64,000 nucleotides of DNA from Candidatus Kuenenia stuttgartensis. GTDB taxonomy: Bacteria > Pseudomonadota > Alphaproteobacteria > SMXS01. Where the stretch lies: contig CALQFM020000008.1 in assembly GCA_943329845.2 (NCBI GenBank), forward strand, positions 20,007-84,006. Direction: 5' to 3'. A program made the translations under genes and the position numbers. Shown one piece after another: positions 12,763 through 20,814 of the stretch (the first letter of the stretch is position 1; each line of letters starts with the position of its first letter). The notes beneath the pieces are model-generated. The model saw only the letters and a list, made by a program, of their open reading frames with translations, was not told the origin of the DNA and did not search any database.

Positions 12763-13911
12763 ATGGGGCAGAGCGCGGCCATCGGCAATCAGCCGAGGAT
12801 TTCGCAGGATCGGACTGACGGCAGCGCCACGCTTCAGGCCGGTGGCGCGTGGGTTGCCACCAATTCGCCGCCGCTGTTCGAGAGTCTCAAGGCGCTATCC
12901 TTCCACAAGGACGAGCCCATTCTCGTCGACCTCAACCGAATCGACCGGCTCGACACCGCGGGCGCCTGGCTGCTGTACCGCACGGTGCGCGACCTGCGCG
13001 CGGCCGGCCACGACGTGGAATACAGGGGCGGCACCGAAGAGCAGATGTCGCTGATCGAACAGGCGACGGCCCACGACGCACTGTGCCTGATCGAGCCGCC
13101 CGAGCCGAATGTCGCCATCCGCATGCTGGAGGACATCGGCGCCTCGGTGATGCGGGTCGGCGGCCAGGCGACGGCGTCGCTGGCATTCGTCGGCCTGCTG
13201 ATGGAGACGCTGTGGCGCTACACCTCGAAGCCGCAACGCTTCCGGTTGACCGCCACGGTCAAGCAGATGGAGCTGATCGGCCTCAACGCCATGCCCATTG
13301 TCGGGCTGATCTCGTTCCTGATCGGCATCGTCATCGCTCATCAGGGCGCCTACCAGCTCAGGCTGTTCGGCGCCGAGATCTTCACCGTCAACCTGGTGGT
13401 AACGGCGGTGCTGCGGGAATTCGGAATCCTGCTGTCGGCGATCATCATTGCCGGCCGCTCCGGCAGCGCGTTCACCGCCGAAATCGGCTCGATGAAGATG
13501 AACGAGGAAATCGATGCGATGGACACGCTGGCCATCTCGCCGATGGATACGCTGGTCGTGCCCCGCTTCATCGCCCTCGTCGTCATGATGCCGCTGCTGA
13601 CCTTCTACGCCGATGTCGTCGGCCTGCTGGGCGGCGGGCTGATCAGCTGGCTGTCGCTGGGCATCGAGCCCATGCAGTTCCTCGAGCGCACCCACGACGT
13701 CATCCTGGGCTGGGACCTGGGCGTCGGCCTGATCAAGGCGCCCATCTTCGGGGCGTTGATCGCCCTGATCGGCTGCTACGAAGGTCTTGCCACCGAGGGA
13801 AGTGCCGAAAGTGTCGGCCATCACACCACCAAGTCGGTGGTCGAATCGATCTTCATGATCATCGTGCTCGACGCGTTCTTTTCGATCTTCTTCACGACGA
13901 TCGGTGTGTGA
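12763..13911 (+). CDS. mlaE: MlaE-type lipid ABC transporter permease with fused N-terminal STAS (MlaB-like) domain
   Basis: Residues 1 to about 115 form a STAS domain with RLDTAGAWLLYR, matching the conserved threonine motif of MlaB. The rest is an MlaE permease with several membrane segments and typical phrases (FGAEIFTVNLV, AGRSGSAFTAEIGSMKMNEEIDA). In enterobacteria MlaB is a separate subunit bound to MlaF; here it is fused to the permease, a known arrangement in alphaproteobacteria. GGAGGG sits 5 bases before the ATG. The stop shares one base with the next start. The complex should move phospholipids between inner and outer membrane. Confidence 0.92.
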   Translation: MGQSAAIGNQPRISQDRTDGSATLQAGGAWVATNSPPLFESLKALSFHKDEPILVDLNRIDRLDTAGAWLLYRTVRDLRAAGHDVEYRGGTEEQMSLIEQATAHDALCLIEPPEPNVAIRMLEDIGASVMRVGGQATASLAFVGLLMETLWRYTSKPQRFRLTATVKQMELIGLNAMPIVGLISFLIGIVIAHQGAYQLRLFGAEIFTVNLVVTAVLREFGILLSAIIIAGRSGSAFTAEIGSMKMNEEIDAMDTLAISPMDTLVVPRFIALVVMMPLLTFYADVVGLLGGGLISWLSLGIEPMQFLERTHDVILGWDLGVGLIKAPIFGALIALIGCYEGLATEGSAESVGHHTTKSVVESIFMIIVLDAFFSIFFTTIGV

Positions 13912-14744
13912 TGGTCGCCGAGGATCTGGAACGGCTGCATCGACAATCACCGGAGGAAGCCCGGCAGTCGACGCTGAAGGACGTCGCCATCGCCATCCGC
14001 GGGCTCGAGGTCGGCTTCGGCGGGTCACCGATCATCCAGGATCTCGACCTCGACATCTATCGCGGAGAGGTGATCGGCATCGTTGGCGGCTCGGGCACCG
14101 GCAAGTCGGTGCTGATGCGCACCGTGATCGGCCTCAACAAGGCGCAGGCCGGATCGGTCTGGGCATTCGGCGAGGACTTCCTCACCCTGTCGTATTTCGA
14201 GCAGCGGCGCATCGAGAAGCGCTGGGGCGTGCTGTTCCAGCAGGGCGCGCTGTTCAGCGCGCTTACCGTGGCCCAGAACGTCCAGGTGCCCATGCGCGAG
14301 CACATCCGCGGCATGCCGCAGGAGCTGATGGACGAGATCGCCTCCATGAAGCTCTCCATGGTGGGGCTGCCGCCCGACGCGGCGCCCAAGCTGCCGTCCG
14401 AGCTGTCGGGCGGCATGAAGAAGCGCGCAGGCATTGCCCGCGCCATCGCGCTCGATCCCGAAATCCTGTTCCTTGACGAACCGACCGCCGGCCTCGACCC
14501 GATTGGCGCCGCGGCATTCGACGATCTCATCGCCCATCTGCGCAAGACGCTGGGCCTTACCGTGGTGATGATCACCCACGATCTCGACTCGCTCGTTACG
14601 GTCTGCGACCGGATTGCGGTGCTCGCGGACAAGCGTGTAAAACTGGTGGGGACGATCGACGACATGCTGGAAAGCGACCATCCCTGGATTCGCGAGTATT
14701 TTCACGGTCCGCGGTCCCGGGCCGCAGGCGTCGGAAAAAGATAG
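13911..14744 (+). CDS. mlaF: Lipid ABC transporter ATP-binding protein
   Basis: This 277-residue ABC ATPase has Walker A GGSGTGKS, the signature LSGGMKKRAGIARA, Walker B ILFLDEPTAGLDP and the switch histidine MITHDLDS. LSGGMKKR is the form typical of MlaF-like proteins. The ATG at 13911 overlaps the mlaE stop (TGATG). It powers the MlaE permease on the cytoplasmic face. The first 25 residues precede the conserved ABC core and may be an extension. Confidence 0.94.
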   Translation: MVAEDLERLHRQSPEEARQSTLKDVAIAIRGLEVGFGGSPIIQDLDLDIYRGEVIGIVGGSGTGKSVLMRTVIGLNKAQAGSVWAFGEDFLTLSYFEQRRIEKRWGVLFQQGALFSALTVAQNVQVPMREHIRGMPQELMDEIASMKLSMVGLPPDAAPKLPSELSGGMKKRAGIARAIALDPEILFLDEPTAGLDPIGAAAFDDLIAHLRKTLGLTVVMITHDLDSLVTVCDRIAVLADKRVKLVGTIDDMLESDHPWIREYFHGPRSRAAGVGKR

Positions 14745-14753
14745 GCCATCAAC

Positions 14754-15692
14754 ATGGAAACCCGCGCACATCACGTTCTCATGGGTGCCGTCGTCCTGGC
14801 CCTGTCGATCGGCCTGGTCGCGTTCTTCTTCTGGGCGGCGAAGGCCGATTTCAACAAGGACTACAATCACTTCAACATCTACTTCGACACGCCGGTCACC
14901 GGCCTCGCCAAATCGGGCGAGGTGCGGTTCAACGGCCTGCTGGTCGGCGAGGTGCGCAATATCTCGGTCGATCCGGTCAAGACCAGCCGCATCAAGGTGA
15001 CCATCCGTGTGTTGTCCAACACGCCGGTCACCACCGACACGGTCGCCACCCTGGAGGTGATGGGCTTCACCGGCGTCTCGTTCGTGCAGCTCATCAACGA
15101 GGACAAGGACAACAAGCCCGGGCAGCCGCTGACCACGCCCGAGGGCGAGGAATATCCGATCATCCCGTCGCGCATCACCGGCCTGCAGGGCGTGTTCAAG
15201 ACGGCGCCCGAGGTGCTTGCATCGGCGATCCGCGCCCTCGACCAGGCCGCCAAGCTGATCAGCGATGAGAATATCGGCAAGGTTTCGGCGATCCTGGGCA
15301 ATCTGGAGAGCGTCTCCGGCGCCGTCGCCGAGAACAACGCGGACATCAAGGTGGCGATCATCCAGGCGCGCGAGGCCATGGAGCGGATCAACCGCCTCGC
15401 CGGCAACCTGGAGAACCTCTCCGCCAACGACCTGCCCGCCGCGCTGGCCGATTTCCGCCAGACAGCGAAGAACTTCGAGCAGCTCAGCAAGAACCTGGAC
15501 GCCATGGTCAGCGAGAACCGCCCGGCAGTCTCCAACTTCGCCTCGACCGCGCTGCCCGAGATCGGTCAGTTCGCCATCGAGGCCAAGCGCGCCGCCGCAT
15601 CGCTCAACCGCGTGCTGGAGAAGCTCGAGGACAGCCCGACCGAATTCATCTTCCCGCCAAAGACGCCCCAGATCGAGGCACCCAAACAATGA
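14754..15692 (+). CDS. mlaD: MlaD/MCE-domain lipid-binding protein
   Basis: This 312-residue protein has a short cytoplasmic start, one N-terminal membrane anchor (VLMGAVVLALSIGLVAFFFW), and an MCE domain with FDTPVTGLAKSGEVRFNG and VEVMGFTG-like phrases (LEVMGFTGVSFVQL). A long helical C-terminal region (about residues 150-310) may form the periplasmic barrel or tunnel extension. It should assemble as a ring on the MlaE dimer and shuttle lipid through the periplasm. It starts 9 bases after mlaF and overlaps the following lipoprotein gene by 4 bases. Confidence 0.9.
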   Translation: METRAHHVLMGAVVLALSIGLVAFFFWAAKADFNKDYNHFNIYFDTPVTGLAKSGEVRFNGLLVGEVRNISVDPVKTSRIKVTIRVLSNTPVTTDTVATLEVMGFTGVSFVQLINEDKDNKPGQPLTTPEGEEYPIIPSRITGLQGVFKTAPEVLASAIRALDQAAKLISDENIGKVSAILGNLESVSGAVAENNADIKVAIIQAREAMERINRLAGNLENLSANDLPAALADFRQTAKNFEQLSKNLDAMVSENRPAVSNFASTALPEIGQFAIEAKRAAASLNRVLEKLEDSPTEFIFPPKTPQIEAPKQ

Positions 15693-16321
15693 TGCCGCTC
15701 CGCAACACGGGCCGCCTGGCGGCCATCGTCCTGATCACCGCGCTGCTCGGCGCCTGCGGCGGGCTGATCAAGCTGCCCAATGACGGCCCGGCGCCCGGCC
15801 TCTACAATCTGACGGCGCCCGAAACCATCGACGCGCAGGGCTCCAGGTCGTTGCTGCTGGTCGAGGATCCGACCTCGGCCAACGGCCTCGACACCACCCT
15901 GATCGCGCGGCGGTCGTCGCCAAACGAGCTGCAGTTCTTCGCCGGCGCGCGCTGGGCGGCGCGTCCGGCGGCGATGGTCCAGAACGTGCTGGTCGAGTCG
16001 TTTGAACGCGCGGGCCAGACGGTCACCCAGGCCCGCGGCGGCGCCGTGGCACCTGCCGGCTTCGAGCTGCAGGTGCAGATCCGCGACTTCCAGGCCGAGT
16101 ATTTCCAGGGGGCGACGACGCCTCAGATCAGGGTGCGGCTGGCGCTCACCCTGGTCAGACTTGGCCCCGTCGCCGTGGTCGGCCAGAAGGTTGTCGAAGC
16201 CAAGGTCCAGGCGACGTCGCCCAATGTCGACCCGGTCATCGCCGCCTTCGACCAGGCGGTCCATGACGCGCTGACCGACAGCGTGCAGTGGACGACGGCC
16301 GAACTCGCCCGCGCCAAGTAG
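15689..16321 (+). CDS. ABC-type transport auxiliary lipoprotein (PqiC-like)
   Basis: This 210-residue protein has a lipoprotein signal ending in LLGAC, and a domain with YNLTAPE, LLVEDPTSANGLDT, RWAARPAAMVQNVLVESFE and ELQVQIRDFQAEY, typical of the ABC_trans_aux/PqiC family. These outer-membrane lipoproteins work with MCE transporters, probably at the outer-membrane end. ATG 15689 overlaps the mlaD stop (ATGA). It closes the four-gene operon; a second ATG is directly adjacent at 15692. Confidence 0.88.
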   Translation: MMPLRNTGRLAAIVLITALLGACGGLIKLPNDGPAPGLYNLTAPETIDAQGSRSLLLVEDPTSANGLDTTLIARRSSPNELQFFAGARWAARPAAMVQNVLVESFERAGQTVTQARGGAVAPAGFELQVQIRDFQAEYFQGATTPQIRVRLALTLVRLGPVAVVGQKVVEAKVQATSPNVDPVIAAFDQAVHDALTDSVQWTTAELARAK

Positions 16322-16457
16322 CGTCACCTGCCGTCTTTGCCGTGGGGCAGACCCGTGCTAGGGTCAGCCCCGGCGGGGGACCTTCGGCCGCACCATCGGC
16401 GGTCAGGCAGGAAACCCGTTCAGGAGTGCGAGCGTTTAAGCTTCTGGAGAGAACCGG

Positions 16458-17162
16458 ATGCGCTTAAGAGCCCCCTTCGCGACGAGCCTGATCGCTGCCG
16501 CCATGACTGTCGCCGCACCGTCGACGGCGAGTCTGAATTCGCCCGCGACCGAAGCCGGCGTGCCGCAGGACGGCAGCATCGAGTTCGCCGTGTTCCGCAA
16601 GGGCGCGCAGATCGGCACCCACAAGATCGGCTTCCGGGCCAAGGACGACCGGCTTCAGGTCGAGGTGAGCTCGGCGCTGAAGGTCGAAATGGTGTTCGTG
16701 ACCGTCTATCGTTACAAGCACCAGGCGACCGAGCTATGGTCGGGTGACCGGATGGTGGCGTTCGAAAGCGCGACCAAGCAGAACGGCAAGGAATGGGTGG
16801 TCGACGCCCATGTGGCGGGCGACGACAAGCTGGTCGTGAAGGCCAACGACCAGCAGCGGGTGCTGCCGGACACCCTGCCGCCGACCAGCTACTGGCGTCC
16901 TGAAATGATGGCCACCTCGCGCTGGTTCAATACCCAGTATGGCTCGCCCATCGACGTCAATATCGTGCCTGTCGGCGTCGAGCAGGTCGAAGCGGTAGGC
17001 GCGACGGTCGCGGCGCACCGCTACAAGGTGACCGGTGTCATCGCCGAGACCGGCAAGCCCGTCAACCTGGACCTGTGGTACGGCGAAACCGGGGAGCTCG
17101 TGAAGATGCAGTTCGTCGCCGCTGCCGACGGCTCGCTGATCGAATTCAACCGCATCAGCTAG
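16458..17162 (+). CDS. DUF6134 family exported protein
   Basis: This 234-residue protein has a signal peptide (RLRAPFATSLIAAAMTVAAPSTAS) and a beta-rich body with FAVFRKGAQIGTHKIGF and SYWRPEMM, the pattern of DUF6134. The function is unknown; the fold resembles DUF3108-like periplasmic proteins. GGAGAG lies 7 bases upstream of the ATG. A 136-base gap separates it from the lipid transporter. The photolyase promoter begins 16 bases after its stop. Confidence 0.8.
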   Translation: MRLRAPFATSLIAAAMTVAAPSTASLNSPATEAGVPQDGSIEFAVFRKGAQIGTHKIGFRAKDDRLQVEVSSALKVEMVFVTVYRYKHQATELWSGDRMVAFESATKQNGKEWVVDAHVAGDDKLVVKANDQQRVLPDTLPPTSYWRPEMMATSRWFNTQYGSPIDVNIVPVGVEQVEAVGATVAAHRYKVTGVIAETGKPVNLDLWYGETGELVKMQFVAAADGSLIEFNRIS

Positions 17163-17178
17163 CGATTCCCGCTTCCCG

Positions 17179-17208
17179 TGATCCGCGCCCGCACGCCGGG
17201 CGTACAGG
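17179..17208 (+). promoter_or_regulatory. Candidate ECF11/sigma-E-type promoter of the photolyase operon
   Basis: TGATCC (17179-17184) is followed by exactly 18 bases and then CG-TACAGG (TACAGG at 17203-17208). Rhodobacter sphaeroides sigma-E targets are known to carry TGATC(C) at -35 and a -10 starting TA. The same layout precedes the sigma gene at 23377-23406. The -10 ends only 4 bases before the ATG at 17213, so transcription should begin at or next to the start codon. Confidence 0.75.
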
Positions 17209-17212
17209 GTTC

Positions 17213-18646
17213 ATGTCCGCATCCTCGCCTCTTATCGTCCTGTTCCGGTCGGACCTGCGTCTCGCGGATCACCCTGCGCTCGCCGCGGCGGCGCGCAGCG
17301 GCAGGCCGGTCATCCCGGTCTACGTGTTTGACGAGGGCAACCGCCACGCCATGCCGGGCGCGGCCAGCCGCTGGTGGCTGCACCACAGCCTCGAGCGGCT
17401 CTCGGAGTCGCTCGGCGCGCTGGGATCGCGGCTGATCCTGCGACGCGGCAACGCGTCCCGCATCCTGCCCGAACTGGTCCGCGAGACAGGCGCTGGCGGA
17501 ATTCTCGCCAGCCGGTCCCACGAACCGCGGCAGCGGGCGGTCGAAAGGCTGATTGCCGAGGCAGGGGTGGAACTGAAGCTGTTCGCCGGCAATCATCTGT
17601 TCGAGCCGGGAACGCTGCTGACCCAAAACGGCGGCCCCTACCGGGTGTTCACGCCGTTCCACAAGGCTTGCCTCGATGCGCAGGCGCCGGCCGCGCCGAT
17701 GCCTGCCCCCAGCGCGCTGGCCGCGCCGGACCACTGGCCCGCCGGCGACACGCTCGCCGCCTGGAACCTGCTGCCCGCCGTACCGGACTGGGCCGCCGGC
17801 CTGCGCGAGAGCTGGACCCCGGGCGAGGCGGCGGCGGCGCAACGCCTCGATGCCTTTCTCGATCGGACGGCCGCGGATTACAACAAAGCCCGCGACCTGC
17901 CCGCCGAAGACGGCACATCTCGGCTATCGCCCTACCTGCATTTCGGCGAGATCAGCGCCCGCCAGATATGGCATGCGGCGATCCATCATTCCGAGGCCGG
18001 CGGCGCTGGCGTGGCGGCATTCCTGCGCGAGCTGATGTGGCGCGAGTTCTCGTGCCACCTGCTGCAACATTTCCCCGAAATGACCCACCGTCCGCTGCGC
18101 CGCCAGTTCGAGGCGTTCCCCTGGGACCACGATGACAGTGCCCTGCGCGCCTGGCAGCGCGGGGCGACCGGATACCCCATCGTCGATGCGGGTATGCGGC
18201 AGCTCTGGCATACCGGATGGATGCACAACCGTGTCCGCATGATCGCCGCGTCGTTTCTGGTCAAGGATCTGCGGCTTGACTGGCGGCTCGGCGCGGCCTG
18301 GTTCCTCGACACGCTGGTCGACGCGGACGCCGCCAATAATTCGTGCGGCTGGCAATGGGTCGCCGGCTGTGGTACTGATGCGGCTCCATATTTTCGGGTT
18401 TTCAACCCGGCGCTGCAGGCGCGGAAGTTCGATCCAGAAGGGTGTTTCGTGCGTCGCTGGATACCGGAACTGGGCAATGTTCCGGATGCGTACGTTACGG
18501 AGCCTTGGACAATGACGCCCGCTCGCCGGGGAACGATGGGTTTGAGGCTTGGGCAGTCTTATCCGGATCGTATCGTTGACCATGCCGAGGCGCGTAAACT
18601 GGCGCTGGCCGCGTATGGCCGGATGAGCGACGAAATTGCCGTTTGA
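17213..18646 (+). CDS. phrB: Deoxyribodipyrimidine photolyase
   Basis: This 477-residue class I CPD photolyase repairs UV dimers using light and FAD. Conserved parts are the start LIVLFRSDLRLADHPAL, the FAD site SRLSPYLHFGEISARQIW, FLRELMWREFSCHLL, and the C-terminal NNSCGWQWVAGCGTDAAPYF region. It is full length. I took ATG 17213 because homologues start at this motif; no Shine-Dalgarno is visible and the promoter almost touches the start, consistent with a leaderless mRNA. It heads an operon with an FAD oxidoreductase, DUF1365 and a CFA-like enzyme, the set associated with the singlet-oxygen response. Confidence 0.95.
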   Translation: MSASSPLIVLFRSDLRLADHPALAAAARSGRPVIPVYVFDEGNRHAMPGAASRWWLHHSLERLSESLGALGSRLILRRGNASRILPELVRETGAGGILASRSHEPRQRAVERLIAEAGVELKLFAGNHLFEPGTLLTQNGGPYRVFTPFHKACLDAQAPAAPMPAPSALAAPDHWPAGDTLAAWNLLPAVPDWAAGLRESWTPGEAAAAQRLDAFLDRTAADYNKARDLPAEDGTSRLSPYLHFGEISARQIWHAAIHHSEAGGAGVAAFLRELMWREFSCHLLQHFPEMTHRPLRRQFEAFPWDHDDSALRAWQRGATGYPIVDAGMRQLWHTGWMHNRVRMIAASFLVKDLRLDWRLGAAWFLDTLVDADAANNSCGWQWVAGCGTDAAPYFRVFNPALQARKFDPEGCFVRRWIPELGNVPDAYVTEPWTMTPARRGTMGLRLGQSYPDRIVDHAEARKLALAAYGRMSDEIAV

Positions 18647-18656
18647 ATTGAGACAT

Positions 18657-20009
18657 ATGACAAGCACGGGCCAGCCACACAACATCATCGCCATCAAGCA
18701 GGCGCCGCAGCCGCATCAGCGCATTGCCGTCATCGGCTCCGGAGCGGCAGGCCTCGGCGCAGCGTGGGCGCTGTCGAAGCGCCACCGGGTCACGCTCTAC
18801 GAGGCCGACAATCGCCTGGGGGGCCACAGCCACACCATGACCGCGCCGACGGCGGTGGGCGACGTGCCCGTGGATACCGGTTTCATCGTCTACAACGAGG
18901 TGAACTACCCGAACCTCGTGTCCATGTTCTCCCATCTCGGTGTCGCCACATCGGGCAGCGACATGTCGTTCGCGGTGTCGATCCGCGACGGCCAGCTCGA
19001 ATACTCCGGCACCGGCTTGGCCGGCCTGTTCGCCCAGCGCCGCAACGTGGCGCGGCCGCTTTACTGGCGCATGGTCTGGGACGTGCTGCGCTTCTACCGG
19101 GAAATGCCGCTGTTGCTCGAGCGCGAGGATCTGGAAAGCATCACCCTCGGCAAGCTGCTCGACCGTCAGGGCTATTCGAAATATTTCCGCTTCAATCACC
19201 TGTACCCGATGGCGGCGGCGATCTGGTCCATGCCGGTCCACAAGATCGAGGAATTTCCCGCCGCAACCTTCATCCGGTTCTACCAGCAGCACGGGCTGCT
19301 GACCGTGAACGGCCGCCCGCGCTGGCGTACCGTCACCGGTGGCAGCCAGTCCTATGTGCGCGCCATCCTCGACGATTTCGGCGGTGACGTGCGCTCCGGC
19401 CATGCGGTCCGCGAAGTGACGCGCGAGGCGTCGGGCGTACGGGTCAAGACCGACGCGGACGAGGGCACGATCTACGACCAGGTGGTGATCGCCGCCCATG
19501 CCGACCAGACCTTCGCGATGCTGCCCGCGCCCACGGTGCAGGAGCACTCGGTGCTCGGCACCTTCGATTACGAGAAGAACGCCGTCATCCTGCACCGGGA
19601 CAGCACGCTGATGCCCAGGCGGCGCCACGTTTGGTCGAGCTGGAACTACCTGTCGAGCGGCGCCGAGGATGTGGAGGGCCGGTTGTCGGTCACCTACTGG
19701 ATGAACCGTCTTCAGGGCATCGATCCGCGCGTGCCGCTGTTCGTCACCCTGAACCCGTTGCACGAACCGCGCGACGAGGCGGTCATCGCCCGTCTCACCT
19801 ACGACCATCCGTCGTTCGACGGCAAGGCGCTCGCCGCGCAGAAGCGGCTCCCCGAGATCCAGGGCGCCGACCGGATCTGGTATTGCGGCAGCTATTCCGG
19901 CTACGGCTTCCACGAGGATGCCTTCACCTCCGGCCTCAACGTCGCGATAGCGCTGGGAGCCCAGCTGCCCTGGCTTGCCGACCGGCCCGCCGAAGCGGCG
20001 GTGGCCTGA
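18657..20009 (+). CDS. NAD(P)/FAD-dependent oxidoreductase of the CFA/DUF1365 operon
   Basis: This 450-residue flavoprotein has the dinucleotide-binding fold IAVIGSGAAGLGAAWAL followed by YEADNRLGGHSHT, and the C-terminal FAD contact WYCGSYSGYGFHEDAF. It belongs to the amine-oxidase-like group always found beside DUF1365 and CFA-type methyltransferases. In Rhodobacter a flavin enzyme of this kind (UfaD) desaturates methylated acyl chains on the way to furan fatty acids, so a lipid desaturase role is a reasonable inference. ATG 18657 lies 10 bases after the photolyase stop; an in-frame TTG at 18636 would overlap it. Confidence 0.85.
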   Translation: MTSTGQPHNIIAIKQAPQPHQRIAVIGSGAAGLGAAWALSKRHRVTLYEADNRLGGHSHTMTAPTAVGDVPVDTGFIVYNEVNYPNLVSMFSHLGVATSGSDMSFAVSIRDGQLEYSGTGLAGLFAQRRNVARPLYWRMVWDVLRFYREMPLLLEREDLESITLGKLLDRQGYSKYFRFNHLYPMAAAIWSMPVHKIEEFPAATFIRFYQQHGLLTVNGRPRWRTVTGGSQSYVRAILDDFGGDVRSGHAVREVTREASGVRVKTDADEGTIYDQVVIAAHADQTFAMLPAPTVQEHSVLGTFDYEKNAVILHRDSTLMPRRRHVWSSWNYLSSGAEDVEGRLSVTYWMNRLQGIDPRVPLFVTLNPLHEPRDEAVIARLTYDHPSFDGKALAAQKRLPEIQGADRIWYCGSYSGYGFHEDAFTSGLNVAIALGAQLPWLADRPAEAAVA

Positions 20010-20016
20010 ACCGGTC

Positions 20017-20814
20017 ATGCGCTCGGCATTGTATGAATCGACGGTGATGCACCACCGCGTGCGTCCGTTCCGCCACCGCTTCACCTACCGGGTGTTCTCG
20101 TTGCTGCTCGACCTGGACGAGATCGGCGAGCTGGGCCGGAAACTCTGGCTGTTCTCGCACAACCGCTTCAACCTGTTCAGCTTCCGCGACCGGGATTTCG
20201 GCGACGGCGGCGCGCCCCGGGCCTGGGTCGAGCGCGCGCTGGCCGAGAAGGGCCACGATTTTGCGGTGGGCCGGATCGCCCTGCTGTGCTTCCCGCGGGT
20301 GCTGGGCTACGTGTTCAACCCGCTCAGCGTCTATTACGTCCATGATACGCAGGGGGCGCTGCGCGCCATTCTTTACGAGGTCACCAATACCCACCGCGAC
20401 CGCCATTCCTACCTGTTGCCGGTGACCGGCGACGGCGGCACCATCCGCCAGGAATGCGACAAGAACCTCTACGTCTCGCCATTCATCGGCATGGAGGCGC
20501 GCTACCACTTCAAGCTCGGCGAACCCGGCGAAACTCTTGCCGTCGCCATCCGCGAGGAAACGCCGGAAGGCAACGTCCTGTTCGCCGCCCTGTCGGGGGT
20601 GCGCAAGCCGCTGACAGATGGCATACTGGCGCGAATGTTTATCCGGCATCCCTTGATGACGCTGAAGGTTATCGGCGGTATCCACTGGGAGGCATTGAAG
20701 CTCTGGCGCAAGGGCGCACGGGTTTTTCGCCACCCGCCGCCGCCCGATACGGAGGTTTCAGGCGAACAGGTAGCGGGGCGTGTCCATGAACCAGTTTATG
20801 CTGCCGGACCGTAG
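20017..20814 (+). CDS. DUF1365 family protein
   Basis: This 265-residue protein has typical DUF1365 motifs: MRSALYESTVMHHRVRP at the start, FRYRVF-like FTYRVFSLLLDLDE, VLGYVFNPLSVYYV and EVTNTHRDRHSY. The family has no proven activity but travels with the flavoprotein upstream and the CFA-like methyltransferase downstream. I chose ATG 20017, 7 bases past the preceding stop. The end overlaps the next gene by 29 bases, so translation is probably coupled. No signal peptide is present. Confidence 0.88.
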   Translation: MRSALYESTVMHHRVRPFRHRFTYRVFSLLLDLDEIGELGRKLWLFSHNRFNLFSFRDRDFGDGGAPRAWVERALAEKGHDFAVGRIALLCFPRVLGYVFNPLSVYYVHDTQGALRAILYEVTNTHRDRHSYLLPVTGDGGTIRQECDKNLYVSPFIGMEARYHFKLGEPGETLAVAIREETPEGNVLFAALSGVRKPLTDGILARMFIRHPLMTLKVIGGIHWEALKLWRKGARVFRHPPPPDTEVSGEQVAGRVHEPVYAAGP

